A DNA stretch of 64,000 bases from Capnocytophaga sp. (GTDB taxonomy: Bacteria; Bacteroidota; Bacteroidia; Flavobacteriales; Flavobacteriaceae). The notes below the pieces were generated by a model. That model was not told the origin of the DNA, made no database searches, and worked only from the letters and a program-made list of their open reading frames with translations. This document shows positions 33,561 to 42,355 of this stretch, one piece after another (positions within the stretch are counted from its first letter, which is position 1; each line of letters begins with the position of its first letter). The DNA is taken from contig JAUMUT010000002.1 in assembly GCA_030530525.1 (NCBI GenBank), positions 62,001 to 126,000 on the forward strand. The letters are read 5' to 3'. Made by a program: the position numbers and the translations under genes.

Positions 33561-34235
33561 TTATTCATAAACTTGTATTTTCTTTTCTACGACTGCTGCT
33601 CCTTCTATGGTAATATTTTCTCCTGTTGTAGAACGAGGATTTCTTACGCCAATATAAAAAATATTTCCTATTGCATTGATAAAATCCTTATTAATATCAA
33701 TTGTTCCTGATGTTAATGCTTCCCTTGTTCCAAATGAATAATAGCTAAAAGATTCTTTTTCTAAAAATTTACTCTGATTTTCATAGTCTAACAAATAGAA
33801 ATCGGCTCTTCCTTTGCTTCCTTCTGGTAAGTCTATTTTAGAAACTAATGAACTAAGAAAACCAGAATGATCAATTAGTAAAGAAGATAATTGAGTTGCT
33901 AATCGTAAATTATTAATAGGTGATTTTGAAGAAGTTACAGCGACAGAATAATAAAAATGTACTGTATTCAGAGGTAAAACAACAGGAACAATAGTACGTG
34001 TTTTCTTCCCAAAACCCAAATGAGTTGCACTGTTTAAATAAAAATTTTGTTCTCTTATAACAGGAACTACCTCATAAGTTGTTTTGGTAACTAAAGTTTT
34101 TGGCTTAGAATTGCCGTTCTCTGTTGTGTTTTCGTTTTGTTCTTGTGGTTTGGTAAGATTAGAGTTGCTATCCTCTTTTTGGCAACTTGTTAAGATAGAT
34201 GTAACTATCATTAACGAAAAAAATATTTTTTTCAT
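33561..34235 (-). CDS. Lipoprotein with predicted surface-export signal
   Basis: 224 residues. The signal peptide ends in the lipobox SILTSC (Cys18), followed by Q-K-E-D-S. This fits the X-K-[D/E]-[D/E]-X lipoprotein export signal of Capnocytophaga, so a cell-surface location is predicted. An Asn/Glu/Lys-rich spacer (to about residue 48) leads into a beta-rich domain with no name I recognise (TTYEVVPVIREQNFYLN, FYIGVRNPRSTTGENITIEG). Its TATTTTTG box faces that of an XRE regulator gene, so the two may be co-regulated. Confidence 0.7.
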   Translation of the reverse strand: MKKIFFSLMIVTSILTSCQKEDSNSNLTKPQEQNENTTENGNSKPKTLVTKTTYEVVPVIREQNFYLNSATHLGFGKKTRTIVPVVLPLNTVHFYYSVAVTSSKSPINNLRLATQLSSLLIDHSGFLSSLVSKIDLPEGSKGRADFYLLDYENQSKFLEKESFSYYSFGTREALTSGTIDINKDFINAIGNIFYIGVRNPRSTTGENITIEGAAVVEKKIQVYE

Positions 34236-34328
34236 TGTAAAAATGTGTTAATAAAAATAATTAATAAATTTGAAAATATTGAAATTCAGTGTATTATAAA
34301 TATATATTTTTTAATAAATAAAATTATG

Positions 34329-34336
34329 CAAAAATA
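34329..34336 (-). promoter_or_regulatory. -7 box (TATTTTTG) for the surface lipoprotein
   Basis: On the minus strand TATTTTTG lies in the 173-base divergent intergenic region. The leader is long, about 93 bases. Confidence 0.5.
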
Positions 34337-34383
34337 AAATGAAAAATTATAATAAATTATTCTAAAAATAGATATTTTTACTC

Positions 34384-34391
34384 TATTTTTG
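34384..34391 (+). promoter_or_regulatory. -7 box (TATTTTTG) for the XRE regulator
   Basis: TATTTTTG lies 18 bases before the ATG. Confidence 0.6.
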
Positions 34392-34408
34392 CATAAAAAA
34401 TCAGAACA

Positions 34409-34780
34409 ATGAATCTAATTGTAGGAGAGAAAATAAAAAAATTAAGAAAAAGTAGAAATTTATCACAAGAAGAAGTTGCGGATTTCATTAACGTTTCTCA
34501 ATCTACTTATGCAAGAATAGAGAGCGGAACTAGTAATTCGTGGGCGGGCTATATCTTACCTATTTGCCAGTTATTTAATATTCCTCCTGAAGAATTATTA
34601 AAATCAGAAAATATTGTCATTCACAACAATAATACTTCCTGTCAGTATAGTGGCGGATATGTTATCAATCAAATTTCAGAAAAACTTATAGAACAATACG
34701 AAAAGAGGATTTCAGAAAAAGAGGAATATATTAAATTTTTGCAAAAAGAAATAGAAACTCTTCGCTTGCAAATTAAATAA
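34409..34780 (+). CDS. XRE-family transcriptional regulator with coiled-coil tail
   Basis: 123 residues. An N-terminal helix-turn-helix lies at about 5-62 (IKKLRKSRNLSQEEVADFINVSQSTYARIESG). A low-complexity stretch with HNNN follows, then a C-terminal coiled coil (EKLIEQYEKRISEKEEYIKFL), probably for dimerisation. The target is unknown. The divergent surface-lipoprotein gene and its own promoter region are the obvious candidates. No toxin gene is adjacent, so there is no sign of a toxin-antitoxin pair. Confidence 0.83.
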   Translation: MNLIVGEKIKKLRKSRNLSQEEVADFINVSQSTYARIESGTSNSWAGYILPICQLFNIPPEELLKSENIVIHNNNTSCQYSGGYVINQISEKLIEQYEKRISEKEEYIKFLQKEIETLRLQIK

Positions 34781-34847
34781 GAATAAAAATATTTTTTTCT
34801 ATAAAAAATGGTATATTTTTTGCTGTATCTAATAAAAAATTATAGAT

Positions 34848-35366
34848 ATGAAAAAAATATTATTACTTTTTGCCATAGCAACAACATTGCTTACTTCGTG
34901 TGCAAGTGTCAGAGTATCATCAGATTATGATAGCAAAGCAAATTTTCCTGAATACAAAACTTTTGCCTTTTTTAAAGAAGGAATTGACAAAGTAGAAGTG
35001 TCTGACTTGGATAAAAAACGCATTCTTAGGAGCATAGAAGAAGAAATGATAAAAAAAGGATTTACTCTCTCTGAAAATCCAGATTTGTTAGTGAATTTCT
35101 TTACCAAAGAACGTGAACGCCAAGATGTTTATACCAATGTAGGCTTTGGCTGGGGTTGGGGACCTTTCTGGGGGAATAACGTTTCTGTTGGACCTGTACA
35201 AACCGAAGGTACTTTATTTATTGATTTAATTGATGCTAAGAAAAAAGACCTTATTTGGCAAGGAAAAGGAATAGGCGTAATTTCAGATTATGGAAATAGA
35301 GACGATCGAATATCGGCTTTTGTTTCTGAAATTTTGAAGCAATATCCACCACAGAAACGAAGATAA
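34848..35366 (+). CDS. DUF4136 lipoprotein
   Basis: 172 residues with a lipoprotein signal peptide (lipobox LLTSC, Cys18). The DUF4136 pattern is clear: VRVSSDYDSKANFPEYKTFAFF near the start, a Gly/Trp-rich loop (NVGFGWGWGPFWGNN) in the middle, and GTLFIDLIDAKKKDLIWQGKG then a helical end. It is probably anchored in the outer membrane facing the periplasm, since no surface-export signal follows the Cys. The function is unknown. It lies 67 bases after the XRE gene and ends at a shared terminator. Confidence 0.8.
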   Translation: MKKILLLFAIATTLLTSCASVRVSSDYDSKANFPEYKTFAFFKEGIDKVEVSDLDKKRILRSIEEEMIKKGFTLSENPDLLVNFFTKERERQDVYTNVGFGWGWGPFWGNNVSVGPVQTEGTLFIDLIDAKKKDLIWQGKGIGVISDYGNRDDRISAFVSEILKQYPPQKRR

Positions 35367-35370
35367 AACA

Positions 35371-35404
35371 AAAAAGAGATTTAAATTTTTTTAAATCTCT
35401 TTTC
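35371..35404. terminator. Bidirectional intrinsic terminator
   Basis: The inverted repeat AAAAGAGATTTAAA / TTTAAATCTCTTTT lies between convergent genes. Confidence 0.85.
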
Positions 35405-35410
35405 TTTTTA

Positions 35411-36289
35411 TTATTCAGCTGAAACAGCAACAGCGTCTTTGTTTATTTTTTTAATCAACCCTTGAAGTACTTTTCCTGGTCCTGTTTCTATAAATTCGGT
35501 AGCTCCGTCTTTTATCATATTTTCTACACTTTGTGTCCATTTTACAGGAGCGGTAAGCTGTTCAATAAGATTTTTCTTTATTTGTTCAGGATCAGAAATT
35601 GCTGTAGTGGTAACGTTTTGATACACAGGACAAATAGGTTTTCCAAAGGAAATATTTTCTATGGCGTTGGCAAGTTCTTCACGAGCGGGGCGCATCAATT
35701 CAGAATGGAAAGCCCCACTAACGGGCAACACTAAGGTACGTTTTGCGCCAGCTTCTTTCATTGCTTCGCAGGCTTTATTAACGCTTTCCACTTCGCCCGA
35801 AATCACTAACTGACCAGGACAATTGTAGTTGGCAGGAGTAACAATCCCTGATATAGAAGCACATATTTCTTCTACTTTTTTATCTTCTAATCCTAAAATG
35901 GCAGCCATAGTTCCTGCTTGTAATTCGCAGGCTTTTTGCATAGCTAAGGCACGTTTGGAAACTAATTTTAGTCCGTCTTCAAAAGATAGAGTTTTGTTGG
36001 CAACCAATGCTGAAAACTCGCCCAATGAATGCCCAGCTACCATATCAGGAGTAAATTTTTCGCCTAAAACTTGGCTTAAAATAACAGAGTGCAAGAAAAT
36101 AGCGGGCTGAGTTACTTTGGTTTGTTTGAGTTCTTCTTCCGTTCCCGAAAACATAATATCGGTAATGGAAAATCCTAAAATAGAGTTTGCTTTTTCAAAA
36201 AGTTCTTTGGCAAGAGGGTATTTTTCGTACAAATCTTTTCCCATTCCTACGAATTGCGCCCCTTGTCCAGGGAATACGTATGCTTTCAT
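35411..36289 (-). CDS. fabD: Malonyl-CoA:ACP transacylase
   Basis: 292 residues; moves malonyl groups from CoA to acyl carrier protein to start fatty acid synthesis. It begins MKAYVFPGQGAQFVGMGKDL. The catalytic serine is S88 in VAGHSLGEFSALV, the partner histidine is in VSGAFHSELM, and the conserved ETGPGKVLQGL closes the fold. It lies 27 bases downstream of the GH27 alpha-galactosidase gene on the same strand, so the two may share transcripts. No other fab gene is near. Confidence 0.96.
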   Translation of the reverse strand: MKAYVFPGQGAQFVGMGKDLYEKYPLAKELFEKANSILGFSITDIMFSGTEEELKQTKVTQPAIFLHSVILSQVLGEKFTPDMVAGHSLGEFSALVANKTLSFEDGLKLVSKRALAMQKACELQAGTMAAILGLEDKKVEEICASISGIVTPANYNCPGQLVISGEVESVNKACEAMKEAGAKRTLVLPVSGAFHSELMRPAREELANAIENISFGKPICPVYQNVTTTAISDPEQIKKNLIEQLTAPVKWTQSVENMIKDGATEFIETGPGKVLQGLIKKINKDAVAVSAE

Positions 36290-36316
36290 TGTATTTACAA
36301 TTTATGTATTAAAAAT

Positions 36317-37540
36317 TTATTTAGATAATCTTAACAAAATAGTTTCGTGTGCTTCTGCTTCTATTTTTATTTGGTTATTTTTTATAGAATATTCTTTTTT
36401 ACTCCAAAGATCTTTACTTTTATTTTTATTTGTAATTTCTAATTCGTTTAAATTCAGTGTTTTACTTTGTTTTTTATTAGAAATATTTAAGATGCCAAGG
36501 GCGATATCTCCATTGGAAAGCGGTTTTTTGAAAATTTGCCAAGTATCGTTATTAACTATTCTTGTGGCTTGTATTCCTAAAACATCTTGATTGATAAGGA
36601 TAGCATCTTTATTGGTCAAAATTCGTTTGGTAACATTGTTCATATTACAAATATCGCAAGTAACCATAAGCGGAGAAGCCATCAAGCACCAAAGCGACAT
36701 TTGCGATTGATATTCGGTATCTGTACAGCCAATGCCTCCCAAGTCGCCCGAAGGACCTTTTTTCCCGTATAACCCAATAACAAGCATATCAGGGTCATTC
36801 CAGCCATTAATTCCGCTGTATTTTGCTAATTCTGCATTAACATTAACGATGTCCAAAATTCCTGCGCCTGTTCGGTGGAGGTCGTGAGCGTCTTTGGGCG
36901 TTTCAAGGCTTTGCCATTTATCGCGGATATCGGCTGTTGTACGCCAGAGTTGCCCGCCTGCTTTTTTTGCCCATAGCCAAGGCTCTCTATTTCCCCATTC
37001 GCAAACGCCAAGAATAATATTTCTACCGCTATTTTGGAGAGCTTTTGCCATTTTTTCATATCGTTCTATGGCAATTTTCCAATCCGATGGAGCGTGGCAA
37101 TAATCATATTTTAGATAATCAATTCCCCAACTTGCAAATGTTTTAGCATCTTGCTCTTCAAAGCCTAAACTTCCTGTATAACCAGCACAAGTAAGTTCGG
37201 CAGCGTCAGAATAAAGTCCTAATTTAAGCCCTTTGCTATGGACATAATCGGCAAGAGCTTTCATTCCTGACGGGAATTTTTTGGGGTCTGGGAGGAGGTT
37301 ATTTTTGCTATCTCGTCCGCCTTGCCAGCCATCATCAATAAAAATAAATTGATAACCCAAATCACGCAAATTATTATCAACCAAAGCGTTAGCAATTGAT
37401 TTCACATCGTCTTCGGTGAGTTTGTCAGCGAAATAATTCCAAGTCATAAACCCCATAGGAGGCGTAGGAGCAACTGCATTTTGAGCTTTTATGAAAGGAT
37501 TTATAAAAAATAAAACGAATAAAAAATAAATGTTTTTCAT
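36317..37540 (-). CDS. Exported GH27 alpha-galactosidase
   Basis: 407 residues from ATG 37540, with a signal peptide ending near FIKAQ. The GH27 motifs are PPMGFMTWNYF, FIDDGWQGGR, the nucleophile aspartate in GIDYLKYDYC and the acid/base aspartate in GINGWNDPDML. The C-terminal 80 residues form the usual beta-sandwich. It removes terminal alpha-galactose (possibly alpha-GalNAc) from glycans; by sequence the galactosidase reading is preferred. A periplasmic location fits host-glycan scavenging, but no PUL transporter is adjacent. Confidence 0.9.
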   Translation of the reverse strand: MKNIYFLFVLFFINPFIKAQNAVAPTPPMGFMTWNYFADKLTEDDVKSIANALVDNNLRDLGYQFIFIDDGWQGGRDSKNNLLPDPKKFPSGMKALADYVHSKGLKLGLYSDAAELTCAGYTGSLGFEEQDAKTFASWGIDYLKYDYCHAPSDWKIAIERYEKMAKALQNSGRNIILGVCEWGNREPWLWAKKAGGQLWRTTADIRDKWQSLETPKDAHDLHRTGAGILDIVNVNAELAKYSGINGWNDPDMLVIGLYGKKGPSGDLGGIGCTDTEYQSQMSLWCLMASPLMVTCDICNMNNVTKRILTNKDAILINQDVLGIQATRIVNNDTWQIFKKPLSNGDIALGILNISNKKQSKTLNLNELEITNKNKSKDLWSKKEYSIKNNQIKIEAEAHETILLRLSK

Positions 37541-37558
37541 AAAAAATAAAAAGTACTG

Positions 37559-37566
37559 CAAAGATA
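37559..37566 (-). promoter_or_regulatory. -7 box (TATCTTTG) for the GH27-fabD unit
   Basis: On the minus strand TATCTTTG lies 19 bases before the GH27 ATG. Confidence 0.6.
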
Positions 37567-37705
37567 TTAAAAATTATTTAATAAAAAAATTAAGATAAAA
37601 AAATAAGCTAAAAATACATTTTGAAAAGAATAAAAAGACAAAAAAATCTTATTATTTAGATTGGAAATAAATTACAAAAAAACTTGGATTATTAACAAAA
37701 AAGTA

Positions 37706-37736
37706 TTGTTAAACTCATTTAAATGTACTAATTTTG
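37706..37736 (+). promoter_or_regulatory. Promoter of the nqr operon
   Basis: TTG at 37706-37708, a 20-base spacer and TAATTTTG at 37729-37736 are followed by a 38-base leader before nqrA. Confidence 0.75.
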
Positions 37737-37774
37737 TCCGATTTTTAAAAATAAACTAACTAATATTTTATCTT

Positions 37775-39130
37775 ATGTCAAACGACATTCATATTAGAAA
37801 AGGGTTGAATATCAGTTTGTTAGGTAGTGCAGAAAAGCAAACCAAAGCCTTGCCGTTGGCATCTTTGTATTGTTTGAAGCCATCTGACTTTCATTTAGTT
37901 GTACCTAAATTAGTTGCTCGTGAAGGGGCGGCGGTAAAAGCTGGTGATACTATTTTCTACGACAAAAGAGATGAAAGGGTACTTTTCCCTTCGCCTGTTA
38001 GTGGTACTATTACGGAAATTGTTCGTGGAGAACGCCGTAAAATTCTGGAAATCAGGATAAAACCTGATGCTACACAAACTTACCAAGATTTTGGAAAGCA
38101 AGAGGTAGCTTCTCTTTCGGCGGAACAAATAAAGGAGCATTTGTTGCGTTCAGGAGCGTGGCCACTAATCAAACAACGCCCTTATGACGTGATTGCCAAT
38201 CCCGATGGAAAGCCAAAAGCTATCTTTGTATCGGCTTGCAAAACCAATCCGCTCGCTCCCGACTACGACTATGTGCTCAAAGGCAAAGAGCAAGCACTAC
38301 AAACTGCTCTTACAGCCTTAGCCAAACTAACAACAGGTAAAGTACACGTGTCTGTTTTTAAGGACAGCTCGTTGTCTCCTTTCCGTAACCTCAAAGACAT
38401 TGTTGTGCATAATGTATCTGGACCACACCCTGCTGGGAACGTCAGTACTCAAATTGCACAAATTAGCCCTATCAATAAAGGTGAAGTGGTGTGGGTAGTA
38501 ACCCCACAGGATTTGGTGGTTATTGGTGAACTCTTCTTAACAGGTAAGCTCAATCTTACGCGTACTGTGGCTCTTACCGGAGCTTCTATCAGTACTCCTC
38601 ACTACGTTACTGTTCTTGCAGGTGCTCAAATCAGTGGGGTAATAGGTAATGAGGTGAAAGATTTTGCTGCTACACGTATCATCAGTGGCGATGTACTTAC
38701 AGGTAGCAAGGTGAGCGAAACAGGTTTCTTAGGTTTTTATGACGACCAAATTACAGCAATTCCCGAAGGAAACGACTACGAATTGTTTGGCTGGGCAAAA
38801 CCTGTGAGTAATAAGATTTCGCTTACTCGCTCGCTTACCTTCTCTTGGCTCAACCCTAAGAAAAAGTATAACCTCAATACCAATACCAATGGCGAACAAC
38901 GCGCTTTTGTGGTAACAGGTATGTATGAGGAAGTTTTCCCATTGGATATTTACCCTATGCATCTGCTTAAAGCCTGTTTGTATAAGGATTTAGACGAATT
39001 GGAAAACCTCGGTGCTTATGAAGTAGCCCCTGAGGATTTTGCCCTTACTGAGTTTGTGTGTGTGTCTAAACAACCTCACCAGCAAATCATCAGAGACGGA
39101 CTTGATTTAATGATGGCTGAATTAGGCTAA
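37775..39130 (+). CDS. nqrA: Na+-translocating NADH:quinone reductase subunit A
   Basis: 451 residues, the normal length. NqrA is the cytoplasmic-side subunit, without a transmembrane helix, of the six-subunit sodium pump that passes electrons from NADH to quinone. It begins DIHIRKGLNISLLGSAE and contains RVLFPSPVSGTITEIVRGERRK, SACKTNPLAPDYDYVL and MYEEVFPLDIYPMHLL, all NqrA signatures. Base composition is higher than most of the window (29 of 60 G+C in 38221-38280), and two unrelated genes separate it from nqrB. Confidence 0.97.
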   Translation: MSNDIHIRKGLNISLLGSAEKQTKALPLASLYCLKPSDFHLVVPKLVAREGAAVKAGDTIFYDKRDERVLFPSPVSGTITEIVRGERRKILEIRIKPDATQTYQDFGKQEVASLSAEQIKEHLLRSGAWPLIKQRPYDVIANPDGKPKAIFVSACKTNPLAPDYDYVLKGKEQALQTALTALAKLTTGKVHVSVFKDSSLSPFRNLKDIVVHNVSGPHPAGNVSTQIAQISPINKGEVVWVVTPQDLVVIGELFLTGKLNLTRTVALTGASISTPHYVTVLAGAQISGVIGNEVKDFAATRIISGDVLTGSKVSETGFLGFYDDQITAIPEGNDYELFGWAKPVSNKISLTRSLTFSWLNPKKKYNLNTNTNGEQRAFVVTGMYEEVFPLDIYPMHLLKACLYKDLDELENLGAYEVAPEDFALTEFVCVSKQPHQQIIRDGLDLMMAELG

Positions 39131-39162
39131 TGGTTAAAGCATAACGATTTAACTTTTTAAGT

Positions 39163-39852
39163 ATGAGATTGACAGAAAAACAATACAAAGCGCAATTTGC
39201 CGAAGAAGATGCCGTAGGTTGGGATGCTATGGATGAGGCTTTACTAAAAGTGTATCCTGAACAAGAACCTCGTCATTACGGACCTATCCTAAAATATATG
39301 CTTGGGGGGGAAGATCCTCTTGATGGTATTAGTATTTACGATAACCACGAGCAGATTTTCCACCGCCATATAGTGTCCTATGGAATGAGCGAATTGTATT
39401 ACTCTCCTGAGAGTGCTACTAATGAATTTAGTGGTTGGGGATTTGAATTTACCTGTCGCGTGATTCCTTTCGAGGAAGATAAAAATGCGGACAAAGGAAC
39501 TAAACACGAACCTTACTGGACAATGAACCTGATGCAAAATTTAGCGCGTTATGTGTTTGAAAGCCAAAAATGGTTTGAAGCCTATCACTTTATTCCAGCC
39601 AACGGACCCATCCGTTCTGATACGGATACCAAATTAGTAGGGATAGCCTTTGCACCTGACCCTCAGTTGGGTACGATTGACACTCCTAATGGTGAGGTAG
39701 CTTTTTTGCAGATGGTTGGCATCACTCAAGAGGAATTGGATTGGCTTTGGCAAGACCCTACAACGGGTAGAGTAGAGGAACTTATCAATAAGATGAGGGA
39801 AGACAATCCGCTGTTAATTACTGATTTAAAAAGAGAAAAATCGTATGTGTAA
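39163..39852 (+). CDS. SUFU (suppressor of fused)-domain protein inside the nqr operon
   Basis: 229 residues, cytoplasmic. Nearly the whole protein is a SUFU domain: HYGPILKYMLGGEDPLDGIS, FHRHIVSYGMSELYYSPES, EFSGWGFEFTCRVIPF, then a C-terminal FLQMVGITQEELDWL. Bacterial SUFU proteins often act as immunity proteins in polymorphic toxin systems, but no toxin is seen here. It starts 32 bases after nqrA, and its stop overlaps the next start by one base (TAATG), so it is translationally coupled. G+C is high (29 of 60 in 39601-39660), like nqrA. Confidence 0.8.
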   Translation: MRLTEKQYKAQFAEEDAVGWDAMDEALLKVYPEQEPRHYGPILKYMLGGEDPLDGISIYDNHEQIFHRHIVSYGMSELYYSPESATNEFSGWGFEFTCRVIPFEEDKNADKGTKHEPYWTMNLMQNLARYVFESQKWFEAYHFIPANGPIRSDTDTKLVGIAFAPDPQLGTIDTPNGEVAFLQMVGITQEELDWLWQDPTTGRVEELINKMREDNPLLITDLKREKSYV

Positions 39853-40352
39853 TGGCAAGACCTGCAACGAAGCGAGATTTAGAGGACTTAGCTAAAGAAA
39901 ACTACCAAAAGTTGGTTTCTTTAATAGAAGCACTTCCTGAAAGTGAACGAGAAAAAGCATTTCCCGAAGGCACAATGAATAGAAATATTCGCGATGTGAT
40001 AGGACATTTGTATCATTGGCACTTGTTATTCTTAAATTGGTATGAAGTAGGAATGCAAGGTGAAAAACCTAAAATACCCAAAGAAGGTTATGCCCTTGCT
40101 GATACTCCTAAACTAAACCGAGCAATTTGGGAAGAATGTCAAAAAGTATCGCTTATTGAGATGCTTTCACTATTGGAAACCTCACATAACAAGGTGTATC
40201 AAATTATTGAAAAGCATACTGATGACGAACTTTTTACAAAAAAGAAATACCAATGGACGGGTAGTACTTCATTAGGTTCTTACTTAGTTTCGGCAACGTC
40301 AAGCCATTATGATTGGGCTTTAAAACTAATTCGTAAATCGATAAAAAAGTAA
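39852..40352 (+). CDS. ClbS/DfsB-like four-helix bundle protein inside the nqr operon
   Basis: 166 residues. It begins ARPATKRDLEDLAKENYQKLVSLIEAL, with RDVIGHLYHWHLLFLNWYEVG in the middle and SLGSYLVSATSSHYDWALKLI at the end, the layout of DUF1706/ClbS-DfsB proteins of the DinB-like superfamily. ClbS of E. coli protects against colibactin by opening its cyclopropane warhead; other members have unknown or bacillithiol-linked roles, so protection is only an inference. It overlaps the SUFU gene by one base. nqrB starts 23 bases after it. Its G+C (19 of 60 in 40021-40080) is clearly lower than that of the SUFU gene. Confidence 0.8.
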   Translation: MARPATKRDLEDLAKENYQKLVSLIEALPESEREKAFPEGTMNRNIRDVIGHLYHWHLLFLNWYEVGMQGEKPKIPKEGYALADTPKLNRAIWEECQKVSLIEMLSLLETSHNKVYQIIEKHTDDELFTKKKYQWTGSTSLGSYLVSATSSHYDWALKLIRKSIKK

Positions 40353-40375
40353 ATATTTAACTTATTCATAAGAAA

Positions 40376-41608
40376 ATGAGTTTAAAAAGTAAATTAAATA
40401 CATTAAAAGAAAAATATAAAGGCACTAAGTGGGAAACGACTTTCAATGCGCTCCACACTTTCCTTTATACGCCTAATGAAGTAACTCACGGCGGTACTCA
40501 CATTAAGGCGGCTGATGACCTAAAACGAACAATGAATATGGTGGTAATGGCACTGATTCCTTGTTTGATTTTTGGTATTTTTAATGCAGGTTACCAACAT
40601 CAAATAGCATTTGGTACTTTGGAGCCTGTGGCAGGAATGTCTTTTTTTAGTGGAGATTTTTGGAATTGGACAAACTTCTCTCTTGGAGCTATCAAAGTAC
40701 TTCCGCTTGTTATTGTTTCCTATCTTGTTGGATTAGGAATTGAATTTATCTTCGCTACCATTCGTGGACACGAAGTAGAAGAAGGATATTTGGTAACAGG
40801 TATGTTAGTGCCACTTATCGTTCCTATTGACCTTCCTCTTTGGATGCTTGCCATAGCAGTTGCCTTTGGGGTAATCATTGGTAAAGAAGTTTTTGGTGGT
40901 ACAGGAATGAATATTCTTAACCCTGCTCTTACCATTCGTGCGTTCTTGTTCTTTGCTTATCCAACTTCTATGACAGGAGATAAAGTATGGGTAGAAGGAG
41001 CACTTGATAGAGCTAATGAAATAGCCGCAGGAGCAAGACCCGCTACCGATGCCGTATCAGGAGAAACTATTTTAGGTTATTTGGCACAAGGACAATCAGG
41101 AACGTATCAACTTTCTGACCTTTTTTATGGTTTTATACCAGGTTCCGTAGGAGAAACTTCTACTTTGTTAATCCTTTTGGCAGGTTTATTCCTTATTTAT
41201 ACCAAAATTGCTTCTTGGCGTATAATGTTTAGTATGTTTGTAGGAGCTTGGGTGATGGGTGCTATCTTTAATTGTTTAGCTCCGTCTATGGAAGGAACTC
41301 ACTTCTTTGCATTGTGGAGCTTACCAGCTTATGAACACTTGCTTATTGGAGGCTTGGCTTTCGGGGCTGTATTTATGGCAACAGACCCAGTTACAGCGGC
41401 ACAAACCAATAAAGGGAAATACATTTACGGCTTCTTAGCAGGATTTATAGCTATCGCAATTCGTTGCTTTAACCCAGCTTATCCAGAAGGGGTGATGCTT
41501 GCAATCCTTTTGATGAATGTATTGGCTCCTACCATTGACCATTTCGTAGTACAAGGCAATATATCACGCCGTAAAAAACGTCTTAAATCAATCACTAAAA
41601 CCGCATAA
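40376..41608 (+). CDS. nqrB: Na+-NQR subunit B
   Basis: 410 residues, an integral membrane subunit with about ten transmembrane segments. The covalent-FMN motif reads D-A-V-S228-G-E-T231 where the family usually has SGAT, so Thr231 is the predicted ApbE-modified residue with Glu in place of Ala. Other NqrB landmarks are EVFGGTGMNILNPALTIRAF and GGLAFGAVFMATDPVTAAQT. It carries the sodium path and takes part in quinone reduction. nqrC follows after 2 bases. Confidence 0.97.
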   Translation: MSLKSKLNTLKEKYKGTKWETTFNALHTFLYTPNEVTHGGTHIKAADDLKRTMNMVVMALIPCLIFGIFNAGYQHQIAFGTLEPVAGMSFFSGDFWNWTNFSLGAIKVLPLVIVSYLVGLGIEFIFATIRGHEVEEGYLVTGMLVPLIVPIDLPLWMLAIAVAFGVIIGKEVFGGTGMNILNPALTIRAFLFFAYPTSMTGDKVWVEGALDRANEIAAGARPATDAVSGETILGYLAQGQSGTYQLSDLFYGFIPGSVGETSTLLILLAGLFLIYTKIASWRIMFSMFVGAWVMGAIFNCLAPSMEGTHFFALWSLPAYEHLLIGGLAFGAVFMATDPVTAAQTNKGKYIYGFLAGFIAIAIRCFNPAYPEGVMLAILLMNVLAPTIDHFVVQGNISRRKKRLKSITKTA

Positions 41609-41610
41609 TT

Positions 41611-42351
41611 ATGGCAATCAAAACAGAAAGTAATTCATATACCGTGATTTTCGCCATTGTGATGGTGGTAATCGTAGGGGCTTTGCTTGCAGGGGTTTCT
41701 TCTGCTCTAAGTCATCAAATTAGTGAGAACAGAAAATTAGAAAAGAAACAAAATATCCTCTATGCTATTGGGGTAAATAAAAACCAAGGCGAATTAGGAG
41801 GAGGAAAAGTAGAGTTTCTTTCTACTACCGAAGCAAATGCAGAATTTGATAAATATATTAAAGCTCAATATCTTATAGAAGCTGGAAATAATGCCAAAGA
41901 AGTAAAAGGTGCGGACGACCTTATTAATTTCAATGGCCACAGAGAAGGATTACCCCTTTATGTAGCAGAAAAAGAAGGCAAAACACTTTATGTTATACCT
42001 GTTTCAGGACGTGGTTTGTGGGATGCCATTTGGGGGTATATCGCAGTAGATAAAGACCTTATCGTGCAAGGAGTTTTCTTTGATCACAAAGGAGAAACTG
42101 CTGGTTTAGGAGCAAACATCAAAGAACGTTTCTTTATGGATGATTTTATTGGAGAACATCTTTTAGATGCTGCTGGTAACTTCCAAAGTATCCAAATATC
42201 TAAAACCAATGCAGACCCTGAAAATAAAAGAAAAGAAGACGGGAAAGTAGATGCTATCGCAGGTTCAACCCTTACAGGTAACGGAGTACAAGCGATGATT
42301 CAAGATGGGATCGACCCGTATGTTTCCTATATTAAAAGTTTAAATAAATAA
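41611..42351 (+). CDS. nqrC: Na+-NQR subunit C
   Basis: 246 residues. One N-terminal membrane anchor (VIFAIVMVVIVGALLAGVS) is followed by a periplasmic FMN-binding domain. The covalent-FMN motif is DAIAGSTLTGNGV with Thr220 as the likely flavin-carrying residue; YIAVDKDLIVQGVFFDHKGETAGLGA is the conserved FMN-domain core. It transfers electrons to NqrB. The nqrD start is 4 bases after its stop. Confidence 0.96.
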   Translation: MAIKTESNSYTVIFAIVMVVIVGALLAGVSSALSHQISENRKLEKKQNILYAIGVNKNQGELGGGKVEFLSTTEANAEFDKYIKAQYLIEAGNNAKEVKGADDLINFNGHREGLPLYVAEKEGKTLYVIPVSGRGLWDAIWGYIAVDKDLIVQGVFFDHKGETAGLGANIKERFFMDDFIGEHLLDAAGNFQSIQISKTNADPENKRKEDGKVDAIAGSTLTGNGVQAMIQDGIDPYVSYIKSLNK

Positions 42352-42355
42352 GATT

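Noticed and set aside
34409..34780. The XRE gene as the antitoxin of a toxin-antitoxin pair
   Set aside because: Neither neighbour resembles a toxin; both are lipoprotein genes.
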